Assembly (NCBI GenBank): GCA_027574665.1
Contig: CM050662.1
Location: forward strand, 3,192,501-3,256,500
Direction: 5' to 3'
Length of the DNA: 64,000 nucleotides
Origin: Rhynochetos jubatus
Taxonomy: Eukaryota; Chordata; Aves; Eurypygiformes; Rhynochetidae
The notes beneath the pieces were generated by a model that searched no databases, had not been told where the DNA came from, and saw only the letters and a list, made by a program, of their open reading frames with translations. Each line of letters starts with the position of its first letter. Within the stretch, counting starts at the first letter, position 1. The translations under genes and the position numbers were made by a program. Of this stretch, positions 1 through 11,234 are shown piece by piece.

Positions 1-1487
1 TGAGAGAGGCCAATGTCCCCCCCCCCCCGTCGGTGACATCCCCAGCCCAGGGCCACCCTGCCCAGGCTGTGCCCATGTGTGCAGTTTGGTGCTCGCCCAC
101 TGGGTGTCATGCGTGCTCCACGCACGGCAGCGACAGGGCGCGACCAGGGCCAAGGCGGAGGACAGAGGAGCCGGCGGAGGGGACCGCCGCAGAGGTGACC
201 CATCTCCCTGCTCTACGCTGATGTCACCAGCTCACCCACGGAGCGGGAGGCGATGGCTGGAGCTGTTTCTGACCTGGGTCCCTCACCCTGGTGCCAGGCG
301 AGTGCTGGCTGCTCCCTGACGTGCCCTCCCAGGGTGGCTTTGCCCACTCCCCGTGCTTGGTGCACCCTGCTGATCCAAGCTGTTCTGTGGCACCCCAGGA
401 ACAGCCCAGTCTAGCCAGCTCAAAGCTGAGGGTTTGGGGTGGTTTGCATCTGTTTCAGGCTCTCGGGACGTGGTATCACTGGACCCAGTTAAAGATCTCC
501 AGGACAGTGATGGGGACATGTTCCTATTGATGCCAAGGAGACCAGACAGGGCCCTCCCATAAATTTTGCTGCTAAGCAGAAAATGGGATGAAGCCCCAGA
601 AAATTTCCTCTGCCTCCTTGCTCCTACCCGGCACTGCCATTGCATCCTTCCTGCTCCTGGCAGGGTCTGAACAGCCAAGCCCATCAACAGTGGCCTCCTC
701 AGCCCTCCTGAGCCCCCCCGCAAAGCGGGGGACAGGGCAGGGAGAGCACTGGCACCTTGCAGCTGGGGACCACAAGCTCCTGCATGCTTTAGCGCAGACC
801 TTTGCTGCCACTTTGTGAGGCTCTGGTCTCAGGGAAAAGTGCGAGTGTGGGGCTTGCTCCCCCTTCCACCCACCCTCCCTTGGAGGCTGGGACCTGGCAG
901 TGCGGGACACAGTCTCATCTCTGGCACCATTTCACGAGGTGAGGGGCACAGGCAGGGCAGGGGGTTCAGGGCATCTATGCTGGCAAAGTCAGGTGGCAGC
1001 AATAGCAAAACACGAGTGGGTGTTTGGGGGGGCTGTCAGAGACATTACCAGGGACAGACACAGCAAACAGGGGTGTGCAGGGGTGGGGGTTCCCTACCCA
1101 CCCACACCATGAGTTTTGCCCTCAGCTCTGCCCTCAAGAAACCCAGTGGAGTGCATGGGGTGTGCTCCCTGTGGGGTAGAAACTGGGGAGGCAGGTCCCA
1201 CAGCAGGTTTGCCCCGCTGCAGATGGGTCAGAAGGTCCCTTGGGTGATGTGATTCCACATATCTCCTGTGTACCTCTCTGCCACGCCTCACTGTCCTACA
1301 ACAGGGGTCATGCCAGGGCAGGGTCCTGCCCCAGGATGCTCCTCCAGCTCCGTGCATCCCACATATCCATGTAACACGACTACATAGGGCACTGCACAGT
1401 GACACGCATCACAGCACAGAAATGGCAGCACATTGCATGCACGACACAGAGTCACAGGGGCAAAAGCATGTGTGGACACACCTGTGG
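1..1487. other. GC-rich non-coding background
   Basis: No coding exon, RNA gene or known repeat is recognised before the first CR1 copy. The segment opens with a 12-base C run at 17-28. Open frames occur on both strands, but they are compositionally biased, mutually overlapping and match no family I know, so they are treated as chance. It looks like ordinary avian intergenic or intronic sequence. Confidence 0.6.
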
Positions 1488-2091
1488 AGTAGCCCTGAGG
1501 AAAAGGACTTGGGGGTACTGAGGGATGAGAAGCTGAGCATGAGCCGGCAGTGTGCCCTGGCAGCCCAGAAAGCCAACCGTATCCTGGGCTGGATCAGAAG
1601 TGTGGCCAGCAGGGAGAGGGAGGGGATTCTCCCCCTCTGCTCTGCTCTGGTGAGACCCCACCTGGAGTGCTGCATCCAGCTGTGGAGCCCTCAGCATAAG
1701 AAGGATATTGACCAGTTGGAACGAGTCCAGAGGAGGCCACGAAGATGCTCCGAGAGCTGGAGCACCTCTGCTATGGGGACAGGCTGAGAGAGTTGGGCTT
1801 GTTCAGCCTGGAGAAGGGAAGGCTCTGGGGAGACCTTATAGCACCTTCCAGTACCTGAAGGGGGCTACAAGGAAACTGGGTGGGGGGCTTTTTACAAGGG
1901 TCTGTAGTGACTGGACAAGGGGTGACGGGTTTGAATTGAAAGTGGGGAGGTTTAGATTGGATATCAGGAAGAAGTTCTTCCCAGAGAGGGTGAGGAGGCA
2001 CTGGGAGAGCTTGCCCAGAGAAGTTGTGGATGCCCCATCCCTGGAAGTGTCCAAGGCCAGGCTGGATGAGGCTTTGAGAAACCTGGTCTAG
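1488..2091 (+). pseudogene. Broken C-terminus of CR1 ORF2 (reverse transcriptase polyprotein)
   Basis: The translation matches the region after the reverse transcriptase core of CR1 ORF2: a block around 1500-1735 with [17 protein letters not shown] and LVRPHLE, then FFPERV and LPREVVDAPSLEV further on, ending at TAG 2089-2091. The frame is broken. Near 1735 one base seems to be missing after ERVQRR relative to the family, so the reading shifts, and a second single-base loss is likely near 1840 around the cttccagtacc word. The endonuclease and catalytic RT motifs are absent through truncation. It cannot encode an active enzyme. Family assignment is firm; the subfamily is not determined. Confidence 0.9.
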
Positions 2092-2180
2092 TGGAAGGTG
2101 TGCCTGGCCATGGCCAAGGATTGGAATTAGATGGTCTTTAAGGTCCCTTCCAACCTAAACCATTCTGTGATTCTATGATC
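1488..2180 (+). mobile_element. CR1 LINE, 5'-truncated 3' fragment
   Basis: This is the 3' end of an avian CR1 non-LTR retrotransposon in sense orientation. It holds the last part of ORF2 followed by a short 3' UTR that ends in the hallmark 8-bp CR1 terminal repeat, here attctgtg then attctatg at about 2163-2178. The body contains recognisable CR1 phrases such as ggagaccttatag (1828-1840), the ggaagaagttcttc region near 1968 and ggtcccttccaacc near 2142. The 5' boundary is approximate because similarity starts within the ORF2 C-terminal region; severe 5' truncation is normal for CR1, which integrates by target-primed reverse transcription. No flanking target-site duplication is seen, as is usual for CR1. 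Confidence 0.95.
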
Positions 2181-2369
2181 CCGCCATGGCTGTGCTGCCC
2201 GCTGCCAGCCCAGGACCCTGTGCCAGCCCCTTGCTGCCCAAATTCCAGCTCTGTTCCACCACGCTTTTCTCAGCCTGGCACACAGGGCTGTGGTGCCCAC
2301 AGTGCCACAGCTGCCAGACCAGGGCTTGTTTGCACAGTGCCCCAGCCTTGCATCAGGATGATTTAAAAG

Positions 2370-2520
2370 GATTGTGAAAAAAGTAGTTATTTTTCCCCCT
2401 TTCAGCTGTGAGTCAATACTCAGGAAAGGATGTTTAATTGTCTTCATCACCCTCCTAAATCTCTTTATGAGAGGGTTTGGCTGCAAATCTTCACATCATT
2501 TCAAAGTTATTGGCTAGTGT
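2370..2520. promoter_or_regulatory. Candidate conserved non-coding element
   Basis: An AT-richer island just after the CR1 copy, with long A/T words and low CpG, standing out from GC-rich flanks. It contains a perfect AP-1 consensus, tgagtca, at 2409-2415. An enhancer role is inferred from appearance only; conservation was not testable. Confidence 0.3.
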
Positions 2521-3454
2521 GGCGCATGGCAGCACAGTAAATTAGCTGGTTGGAGCAGGCATGGGTGCCTCCCTGTGCTGCCAGTCCCGCCCTTCCCTGG
2601 GGCTGTGCCAGGGTGGGTGGCAGCAGAAAAGCCCCCTGCAAACTCGGGGGTTAGGGCTGATGCCCCTCCAGGCATCATGCCCCAGCTATGTGCCCCATCG
2701 CTGAGGGCTTGGCTGCAGCAGGTAATGCCACAGGCTGGCAGCTTCTATGTGGTCCAGGACCAGACAGGATCCAGGGGACACGGGATGGCCAGTGACACCC
2801 CAGGGTGAGCTCCTGCACCATGAGGTCCATCCTTCTCTCTTCATGGTACTCCCAGCACAGCCTTGCTGCACCCCTTTCCAGATGCTCTACCCAGCCCTGG
2901 GATCACTCTCCCTGAAGCTGGGGCAGGGGTTACCATGTTCCTGGAACACTCACTGCTGACAGGGTCCTCCCCAGAGTGACCCAGTATCACCCCTGGCTGA
3001 GGATTGGACCAGGCTGGGGCTGAGGCATCTGCACACCAAAGATGCCAGATCCCCTCGGCTGCTCTGAGCCCCCCAAACTCCTCAGCCCTCCACCTTGCAC
3101 CTCCTTGAAGGCAGATGGGAGAGCAGGCAGGTGTGCTGAGATCCAGTGTGGTCGGTGCCAGGTGTTGCTGCCATCCCCGGGGCAGGAGATACCCAGCACA
3201 TGGGTGCAGGGCTAGGTGCTGCAGGGCTAGGTGGCTGCAGGCTAGCAAAGGCACAGGATGGAGAGCCGGCACAGCCATGCTCCCCAACCCCTCCTCTGCT
3301 GGGAGGCATGGAAAGTGGGTTGCAGCCCCGCCCCACCTCCAGCATCCCTGGCAGGCAGCACCCAGCACCCACTATGCTCTAAGCCTCCCGTTCTCATGCA
3401 AAGCCAGCAGAACCAGGGCTGGGCTGGAGGCCTGAGATACGCCAGAACGAAATG
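2521..3454. other. GC-rich background
   Basis: Dominated by CTGG/CAGC/TGCC words, with overlapping open frames on both strands that match no known family. A short direct repeat is visible near 3206-3240, where the word ctaggtg recurs beside gctgcag. Nothing else can be supported. Confidence 0.5.
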
Positions 3455-3790
3455 CCACCTTCCCGATAATGCCTTTTATTGGACTAGGTGACACGCAGGC
3501 TTTAGGGGATAGCAGGAGAATCCTCTCGGCTCATCCGCAGAAAGGATTTCCACAGCCCTCCTGGCTGCTTGTCAGCGCTCGGCTGCGAGTCCCTGAAGAA
3601 TTATTACCTCCCGACGCACGGCTCTGTCTGCTGGGAGCTCAATGGCGTCCCTGCCCCCTGTTTGCTGCTTAGGAAGATTACGCTGCTTTTGAATAAGCTC
3701 CGTGGAGCGCTGCTGCCGACGCATCAGACAGGGGCTAATCAGAAAATTAGCAGGGAAAGAAAACTTTGTGGCAGGAACTTATCTCTGGCG
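3455..3790. promoter_or_regulatory. Candidate conserved non-coding element with mirrored ATTA sites
   Basis: A compositionally balanced block with sharp edges, including ttattggac near 3477, gaagaattattacc near 3595 and a dyad at 3734-3751. The dyad has gctaat and attagc as perfect inverted arms around a 6-base spacer and so presents two opposed homeodomain-type ATTA cores. CpG dinucleotides persist here, which in old neutral sequence would tend to decay. This is the usual look of a vertebrate developmental enhancer, but there is no direct evidence. Confidence 0.4.
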
Positions 3791-3927
3791 CGGGTGTGTG
3801 CCGCTCCGGCTGCTGTTTCTCCCACACCTGACCCAGGCCCTCACCTGGGCTGCATCTTCCCTGCACAAAAATTCCCTGTGATTGCAGACAGGAAACCTGC
3901 TGCAAACCCACGGTGCAAGGAGGTGGT

Positions 3928-4272
3928 GCATACGCACACACGTGTGCAAACACACCAACGTGCACAAGCAAACACACGCAGTCTTATACACATGTACACG
4001 CATCTGTGCGTGCCTGGCATGGACGGTTCTGTACATGAGTGCACCATTACATGCACGCACACACGCAGAGGCATGCCTACACCCGTGTGCACGCATGCAC
4101 ACACATGAAGACGTGCATGTATATATACATAAGTGCACATGCATCCCTGTGTGCATAGACACATGATTACACAGTTACGTGTGCACTCACATGCACTTAC
4201 AAGCATGGACCCACACGCACGTGTTCCTACACATGTGAACATGCACTCCCATGTGCACACACACACAGGAGG
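3928..4272. repeat. CA/TG-rich alternating purine-pyrimidine patch
   Basis: About 345 bp of cacac, gtgtgca and catgcac words without a strict period. Long runs alternate purine and pyrimidine, the sequence type able to adopt Z-DNA under negative supercoiling. Open frames over it encode only His/Thr/Cys/Val-rich low-complexity peptides and are artefacts. Confidence 0.85.
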
Positions 4273-4557
4273 CCACATATGGGCGCCTCGGGACCTCTCC
4301 CATCGAATGGATGCTGCTGAGACCCCACATTGTGCCACCAATGCCATGCCCACTCAGGACAGACGTGCATCCCACTCCTGCACTGGTGTGATGTTAGTCT
4401 CCATACTGCAGTGCCACCCCAGGGACAGTCCCCCTTGGGTGGTCCTCCAGCCATCCTGCCCTGTGCCTGGGGACAGGGCCCAAGGAGATGGCGCAGGGCC
4501 CACAGTGGGCAGGGGCAGGGTGAGCCGTGCAGGGCCCAGTGCCTGGGAGCAGCGGGC
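4273..4557. other. GC-rich background
   Basis: Ordinary GC-rich sequence between the CA/TG patch and the next AT-richer island. No exon, repeat or regulatory motif stood out. Confidence 0.5.
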
Positions 4558-4680
4558 GGGGTGATTAAAATGCGGTGTTTGTTTTATTTGAGCACAACTG
4601 TCAGGGAGAGTTACAGGGCACTGAGCTAGAAAATAGCATTTACACAAACCACCTCCTGACACCCAGAGCCCTGACCTTTG
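4558..4680. promoter_or_regulatory. Candidate conserved non-coding element
   Basis: A short AT-richer block with gattaaaatg at its left edge, gtttgttttatttg near 4577 and aaatagcatttacac near 4630, bounded by GC-rich sequence. Role inferred from composition alone. Confidence 0.3.
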
Positions 4681-5094
4681 CAAACTCCATTAGTGCCACC
4701 TAGGCACGTGCACATCCTGATGAGGAGGCACGTGGAGGGGGTGGGCAGGGACCCCTCCCCACCTCCCCCAGTCCTGGCAGCCCGCTGCCAGTGTGGTCCC
4801 CCACATGAGACCCCAAATGCAGCCCCATCCCAGTGCAGGGGCTTTCTGTGGGTTGCCTGAGCCCCAGGTGACTCAGCACCATGGCACTGAGAGCAGTGAA
4901 CACGAACCGTACTGGGACCCCTGTGCCCACAGGGCAGTGGCCAGTGCTAGCCAATGTCGCTGGCCCTGCTCATCCATGGCCACGTTCTAGGGATGGCCAG
5001 TCCAGGCGTAGCAACAGTTGCTACAATTCCCTTTTCCCATTCCCTTTTCCTGACTCCAGTGACTTCCCACCGCAGGCCTGGTGCTGCTGGGGAT

Positions 5095-5160
5095 GTGTTT
5101 ACAGGCAATTAAAGCTCATTAATTGTGCAGAAGCAACAGAGCCTCCCTGACAATGTGCGA
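5095..5160. promoter_or_regulatory. Small AT-rich island with paired ATTA words
   Basis: caattaaagctcattaattg at 5105-5124 packs three TAAT/ATTA cores into 20 bases inside GC-rich sequence. It could be a homeodomain binding cluster; nothing confirms function. Confidence 0.3.
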
Positions 5161-5589
5161 GGGTGAGTCCCGCAGAGGAAAGTGCCAGACCTGGTCATCC
5201 CCTGCACATCCAGGGGGCAAGACGGGGTCTGCACCCACCCAGGCTGATGAGGGGCTGAGATTGTCCCGGAGGGATCCTGGAACTGGCAGCAAAGCCTGCA
5301 GGATGGGAAACATGCGTGGCCTTTGCAGTGGGTCTCACACACTCAGCAGCCATGTGCGGACATTAACCCGGGCACTGAGTGCTGCCAACACCAACGTCTG
5401 TGCTTTGGAAAGGGAGTCAAGCCCTCAGCTGCTTCCTCCCTTGGGGCACGCCACCCCATCTTCGCCCCTAGAGCCGAGCGCTTCGCCATGGGGGATGAAA
5501 TCGGCTCTACTCTCAACAAGTGGGAGCCAAGCGGGGGCTTGCTCGAGGGTCTTGCCCACACGTGTCTGAGCAGAGCTGGCAGGGGCAAG

Positions 5590-5715
5590 CACAGATCTGC
5601 AGCTCCCAAGCTGCCACACTTTGGAAAAACAATAGCATTTGGTATCAAGGGGAGAAAAACCTTCTCCCGAATGGATTGAAATGATGCTTTGATAGGAAAC
5701 AGATGCCAGAGATAA
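5590..5715. promoter_or_regulatory. Candidate conserved non-coding element
   Basis: An A-rich block with ttggaaaaacaatagc near 5620 and ttgaaatgatgctttgatag near 5676. The tggaaaa word is an NFAT-like core and cagagataag near 5706 a GATA-like core. Boundaries with GC-rich flanks are sharp. Function is inferred. Confidence 0.35.
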
Positions 5716-5907
5716 GGGGGGAGGCAGGTACCTACACGGCTGCGGCACAGGGCCAGCCGCCAGCCTGCTGGTGGATCCTTGCTGCAGGGAAGGGAAGGGT
5801 CCCCGGAGGCAGCTGGCACTGTGCTTCCTGCTGCCCTGCCTGCTTCAAGGCTGCCGGGACACACACGAGCCTGTCCAGGCCACTACGGTGCCAGTGCTGG
5901 GCATGGG

Positions 5908-5985
5908 ATGTGGTGGATCCAGCTGCTGGATGCAGGATGCTGGGTGCAGTCCTGGGTCCAGCACCCAGTCCTGGGTGCTGCTGTG
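5908..5985. repeat. Short degenerate repeat with perfect 10-bp hairpin
   Basis: The word ctgggtgcag and variants recur about four times in 80 bases. At 5959-5980, cagcacccag is followed after two bases by its exact complement ctgggtgctg. The loop is only two nucleotides, so the structure favours a DNA cruciform over a normal RNA hairpin. Probably a by-product of local duplication and inversion. Confidence 0.7.
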
Positions 5986-7254
5986 GTGGGGTGTGAGCAG
6001 GGGACCCTGCATTGCTCCTGGAGTGATATGCGGCCCCCTGCCTAGGTGAGGGTCAACACCAGTGGGGATACGTGAGGAGAGTGGGTGCTGCAGCATCCTC
6101 ACAGTACAGCTGTGGAGCTGCAAGCCCAGGACTGACTTACCCTGCCATGGAGGATGTGGGGCTGAGCACCCTGCCCCACACACCACTGCCTGCACCTGGC
6201 TTGGCAACCTGCAGGACAATCACAAGACGTGCTGCAGTGGCATGGCCTCCCCCTTCTCTTCCTCTTCTTCCACCTCCTCCAGTGTTGGCAACAGGGCCCA
6301 GCAAGACAAACCACAGCTCCACCAGGCCAGGGGCAAGGGCACACCTGAAAATAAAAAATTCCACCGGAATTTGGTGCCCGCTGTCCTCCTGCCCATGCAG
6401 AGGCTGGCATGCATGGGGCTGACTCCTAGTGTGCCAGCAGAGATTCTCGGGGGCATGCTGCCGTCAGTGGGAGGTGGAGAGTGGCTTGGCAGGGCCTGAC
6501 ACCTGCCCCAGCTCTCCCTCTGTCCCCTCCAGCTCTCAGGCTCACCCACAGAGCTATGGCCTGCTGGGCTCCCTCCCTGCCCAGCCGAGGCTGGTGTGGG
6601 GAGCAGGAGGGTGTAGGAAGGGTGTGGAGGTGCCACTGCTGGGTCTGGGCTTAGATGGGCAGGGACATCCAGCCAGGCATGTGGGGGAGAAGAGAGCACC
6701 CGCCTGCCCTTTGGAGACCCTTAAATTCCCCTGGCGAGACCTGCAGAGGGTCATCACCCACTTCCAAGGTGCTACAAGCCTTTACCCCCTCTAAAAGCCA
6801 GCTCCCAAGGCTGGGAAGTGGCTGTGCCTCCCTTCCCTGGAAAGGGACACAGCACAGCAGGAAGGGGTGCAGAGCTCACCCAGCTTCCTTGTGAGGCTGC
6901 AGACATCCACCCATCCCCACGCTGCTCCACACCCCTCCACCCCACCGGGATCAACCCCAGGGCTGGGCAGGGCAGGGCTGATGTAGGGCTGCTTGCTGAC
7001 CCCCTGTACCCATCACTAACCCCCAGGACCCAGGCTGGGATATGACAGGGGCAGCTGGTGGATACTTACATGAGCCTGGGCATTGGGGTGCCCGTCACCC
7101 CGGGGAGCTGGGAAGGGCTCTGTCCTGCCTCTCGCCCCGTCTCAGCTCATGCCAGCACCAGTGCTGGGGGAAGATGCTTGGCCTTTTTTAACCCTTTCCA
7201 TGGCACAGTTTCCTCTGCCACATGATTGCCACTGGGCTGGGTTCCTGCGCCCCC
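5986..7254. other. GC-rich background
   Basis: No recognised gene or repeat. Long open frames occur on both strands (for example 6062-6499 and 6220-6699) but conflict with each other and are low-complexity. A CT-rich run lies near 6250-6285. Confidence 0.5.
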
Positions 7255-7500
7255 CATCATCCGCAGAAGATCCAGCGGGAGGCAATCTGCAGGCGCACGC
7301 TGCGGAGCAGCGCTTTTCTTCTCTAATCTTCTTATTTCATTTTAGCATTTACAATACACCCAGCCGGTAATCCTGACATCAAACACACCACGCGCACTTT
7401 CAAGCTGCACCGACGTCAGGCTGCGTGAGCGCTGGCAGGAGCTGGCAGCTCCGACGTCTCCAGATAACATGCAGAAGAAAGACAAGGAAAGCTGCTCTGC
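7255..7500. promoter_or_regulatory. Candidate conserved non-coding element
   Basis: A CpG-retaining, balanced block in a GC-rich setting: tctaatcttcttatttc near 7322, gcatttacaatacaccc near 7346, and aagctgcaccgacgtcagg near 7401, which contains a CRE-like gacgtca. The mix of retained CpGs and AT-rich words is typical of vertebrate enhancers. Conservation untested. Confidence 0.4.
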
Positions 7501-8859
7501 CAGCACGATGAGCAGGCACTGAGGGTTGTGTCCTCCAGAGACCTTCACCAAGGGGCCACCCATGAGGGGCCCTCTCAGGGCTGTGGAGTCCCTCCATTAG
7601 CATGTCCCAGGTCCTAGACCCTTGGGGTGCCTCCGGAGCCAGGGGGGCTGAGCCAAGGTGGGTGCATGTGCTGTTCAGGGCAGATTTTGTCTCTAGTGAG
7701 AGTTTGGGGTCAAAGCCACCAAGCTTGTGGCCTGGGGCCAGGGCCAGAGCTGGGTGACCCTGCTGGTGCCCACCCAGCTGCCTTCCTCCCCCCAGAGTGG
7801 CACACTCCCCAGGGCAATCACAGCAGGAGAACACCACAATGCCAAAATACACTAGAGGTTCTTCTCTGCCTTCACCTTGCCCGAGCATCCTTTGGTGCCT
7901 GAGCAATGCAGCTGGACCATGGCTGGCTCACCTGCAGCCTGCAGCAGAGTGGGGATGGGGGGGCCTGTCCCAAATTCAGGGACATACCCTCTCCCCAGCA
8001 GGAGGGCAGGTGGGGGGGCAGCTGCATGCTTTGAGTTGGGGGATGGTGTCTGAAACCTGCTGTCTGTGCATTGTCCCCCACATGGGGCTGCACCGGGGCT
8101 GTCTGCAGCAACCCAAAGGCCAGCAGCCAACGATGCAGACGAGCCCCTTTCTCTGCTCCCCTGCCACTGGGGAGGAAGGCTCCCCTTGCCTCTCCTCTGT
8201 CAGGCACCAGCTGCTGGGACAGAAATTTAAGTGGCAAATGCCAGGGAAACATTGTCCTGCTGCCACGGGTTGCAGGGCAAAACTCATCTCACCGTGGTTA
8301 GAGAGATTTTACTGAGTCCCCTGGGGTGGCTTTTCCTCCCCAGTCTGGTGTCCAGCATCTAGTTTCCAGCTGCTGGGATATTCCTGGACATTTCTGGGAG
8401 CTGAAAGTGTCAGCAGGGCTGGATGGGGGAAAGGGGAATGAAGGACCAAGAGAGGCAGAACAGCCTGAGAAATAATTTAATGCACCTTCAGGCCCTGGCG
8501 AGGATGGGACGCCTGCCCTCGGTGGTTTCAGGGGACACACTGGGGCTTAGCAAGGCTTCGCCATGGCTGAGCATCCTAAAGCCCTGTGCCCAGTGTCTTT
8601 ACCATCCTCTTCCTCAGCCTATGCAGGAAGAATGAGGTCAGCTAATGTGTGTTTTGCCCCGCACTGGCTGTGCTAGGGGATGTAAGGAATGACAACCTGT
8701 CAAGGAGGGGGATGGCTCATGTCCCTGTGCAGGCTTCGTCCCGCCAGCCCCTTCCTCATGGTGCTAGGTGACAGGAAGGTGCTCTCTGGGAGCAGCCCTG
8801 GCTCTGTTCTGCATGGTGGGGGGCAATTCCTGCTAGGGAATAGCCCCAGCACTAATCCT
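7501..8859. other. GC-rich background
   Basis: Overlapping unrelated open frames on both strands, no recognised repeat and no exon I can support. A short AT-richer word, gagaaataatttaatgc, lies near 8468. Confidence 0.5.
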
Positions 8860-8975
8860 TGTCTTGATATTTGGGATTTAATCAGCACTGATGTAAGTAG
8901 GGTTTTTTTTTTTTATAAGGCAGAGAAGAGCTGCAACTCAATAGGAATTAATTTGCCTAATTAGCATCTTTGGGA
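8860..8975. promoter_or_regulatory. AT-rich island with a 12-T run
   Basis: Contains gatatttgggatttaatcag near 8866, a 12-base T run at 8903-8914, and gaattaatttgcctaattag near 8945 with three ATTA/TAAT cores. Candidate regulatory element by appearance only. Confidence 0.35.
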
Positions 8976-9284
8976 AGTTCTCCCTCCTGTGCATGCCCTG
9001 GCAGGGGGATTTCAAGACTCCAGGACATGCTGCAAGGGCTATGCTTGGTGGGGTGCTGCCCAGCGTGTTGCCTGTATCCCCCTCCCCGCCTGGCCCAGGC
9101 AGCACTGCCCCGTGCCCCTGCAGCATCCCACCCAGGATGTAGCTGCGGAGCCCCAGCCCCATGCCCATTGCCGCCATGGCACCCACCAGCCCCACACGGT
9201 GCTGAGACCGGCCAAGCGGGCATGGGCAGCATGGGGTGGGGGGCCAGCTGCGGGGGTGTGGGAGTGGGCGACTGACAGGGAAGA
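8976..9284. other. GC-rich background
   Basis: Very C-rich on the + strand from 9060 to 9280, with no repeat period and no recognised exon. Confidence 0.5.
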
Positions 9285-9605
9285 TGAATGGTTTTAATCA
9301 CACCGCTTACAGGGCACCATCTGAAGTTTCGTGTAAGTTATGATAGCGACAGTTTGCACGAAAATTGTATTTCCAGGCTTCATTGACTGGCTTAATGAGA
9401 ATCTTTACGTGTCAGATATTAAATTAAGAAATTAAAGAGCTGTTTCAGTGTGTATAGACTCCTTCCCTCGCACTGAGCTGCTTCTTCCAGATCAATCAGG
9501 AACGCGCCTCTAGAAAAGATGGGAGAAGCCTTTGATTTTCTGTCACCGGGGAAGTGAATCTAATATGCGTTGGCACCTAATTCATGTTTTATTAAAAGGC
9601 ATGAG
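9285..9605. promoter_or_regulatory. Prominent candidate conserved non-coding element
   Basis: The first large block of clearly different texture: about 320 bp, AT-richer, non-repetitive and complex, with CpGs retained (gatagcgacag, atatgcgttgg, aacgcgcctc). It includes gatattaaattaag near 9414, cagatcaatcagg near 9488 and ttcatgttttattaaaagg near 9581. It carries no open frame worth reporting and no repeat family is recognised. Among islands in the left half this is the one I would most expect to be conserved across vertebrates. Confidence 0.45.
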
Positions 9606-9794
9606 GTGGATGCTGCCAGTCCCCGCCTCTGCCCGCTGCCCTCTCTCTGCCTGCACTACTCCCAGAGGAAGGAACCTAGCTTCACCATCCTAAGGTCTCA
9701 TGCCACCCAGGTCTCACACCACATCCCAAATACCAGCATCCCAGGGCTCAGGTGGTGCTGAGCACTGAGCGGGTGTAGGGCACAGAGTTTTGCT

Positions 9795-10000
9795 CTGCTA
9801 GCCAGAGATTAAGGTCAGTTTGGAAAAAGCCATGTTGGAATCACTAGGTTGGAAAATATTGCTGCTCTCCTACATTGCATTCTGGCTTCCATTTCTGTAC
9901 TGTTTGAGTTTGACCTGAATTCACTCATCATTTTGGTATTCCCTCAAATTACACTGGAAATATGTACTTGGCCAATAAGTCACTAGCTGGTGGGGAGCAG
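9795..10000. promoter_or_regulatory. Candidate conserved non-coding element
   Basis: An AT-rich, complex block with ttggaaaaagccatg near 9820, ttggaaaatattgctg near 9849, tgacctgaattcac near 9911 and tggccaataagtcac near 9968, the last containing a CCAAT-type word. Flanks are GC-rich or repetitive. Function inferred. Confidence 0.35.
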
Positions 10001-10104
10001 GGGAGATGTCATGGTCGTGAAGAGGGACTGAATGGCCGGGGGACATAAGGCATGCCATGGTCACTGGAAGGCTCTGGACACGGTGAGCGGGATTCATGAA
10101 TCAA

Positions 10105-10300
10105 CGCCACGGACACTGGAGATAAACACCCTGCACAGAGATGCTGAAGAGCAGCACCTGGGACAAAGACACCAGGGATAAATGTCCCAGGACAGGGGAA
10201 TCCAGGGACCCCAGGAATAAATGCCCCCATTCAGAGGCACCCAGAACTGGAGATAACCTCTGGAGCAGGGGCATACTGGGACAGTGTAGATAAACTGGGG
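10105..10300. repeat. Degenerate minisatellite with GATAAA core
   Basis: A ccaggGATAAA-type word recurs at about 10121, 10177, 10216, 10252 and 10289, with spacings near 56, 39, 36 and 37 bp, the intervening sequence being loosely related (gggac, caggg, cacc words). Each copy carries a GATAA core, so the array is a row of GATA-type words. It is an old, diverged tandem repeat. Confidence 0.65.
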
Positions 10301-10699
10301 ACACCAGTCAGCTCAGTGTGGTTGTGAAGGGAATCCAGCTGGGCTGTCTTCCTGTCCCTACCTGGTCCCTTCAACAAGTCAGGGAGGGGCCTGAGGCCAG
10401 CTTGGCCCCAGCCACCATCTCAGGTGTCCCCAGCATGGGGACAAGGTCATTGGGCTCTCTTTCTGGCTGTGGGGATGCTCAAGTGACCCCCAGCTCCAGC
10501 AGTCAGCATGCCTGGATGGGGTCCTGTTGCCTGGGTGCTCTCTGAGTCCCCCTGCCACATCTCCACCTTCTAAAGTTGAAGGCCAGGAGGGAAAGGCAAT
10601 TGGTGTTGCAAACTGTCTGTCATGGCAAGAAAAATCACACCTCCAGACCCCTGAGCATGTCATCTGTCTTTGGCTCCTGGTGCCAGTCCCGGCTTCTCC
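10301..10699. other. GC-rich background
   Basis: No recognised exon or repeat between the GATAAA minisatellite and the next AT-rich island. Confidence 0.5.
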
Positions 10700-10860
10700 T
10701 TGTGTGGGGAAAGTTTGAGTAAACAGCTTAATTTGGCACTAATATGAGTGGAGACATCATTTGTGGTGTCAACTATTGATTTGTGTCCTTATGGCCCCAT
10801 CAGTCATTCGGGTTTTTTCATTTTTTGATATGACAATCGGAAGGGATAAAGCTCCCAGCA
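10700..10860. promoter_or_regulatory. Candidate conserved non-coding element
   Basis: AT-rich and complex: aacagcttaatttggcac near 10721, cactaatatgag near 10736, tcaactattgatttgtg near 10769 and tttttgatatgacaatcgg near 10822. Sharp change to GC-rich sequence at about 10860. No coding potential recognised. Confidence 0.4.
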
Positions 10861-11234
10861 GCTCCGGGCTGGGCTCACTGTGCCTGTCCCTAAGCCCGGT
10901 GTCTGGGGACCCATGTCCCTGCAGAGGCTCATCCTGGTGCCGTTAACCTTTCCCCTCTGTCCCTCCTCAGCACTGCTCCCATGGGACACACGTGGGTGCC
11001 AAGGGGGACGTGGGGGGGTGCTAGAGCCACAGTGTCCCCTGCAATGAGGACTTGCTACTGGGATGCCTGGTGGCATATGGAGGACCATTGCCCAGCTGGG
11101 AGCAGGACTGGGATAGGGTCAGGACTGGGATCCGTTGGTGCTCTCATCCCCAGGTGAAGGCCAGGCTGTCCGAGGTGCTGTCACCACCGGTGCCAGCCCA
11201 CCGTGGCGGCTGGGCACCCCGCTGGCCCTGCCTA

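Noticed and set aside
7070-7107. 38-nt - strand exon with donor cat|gtaagtatcc
   Set aside because: The donor is strong, but the acceptor is ordinary GC-rich sequence, the exon is very short and nothing nearby supports it.
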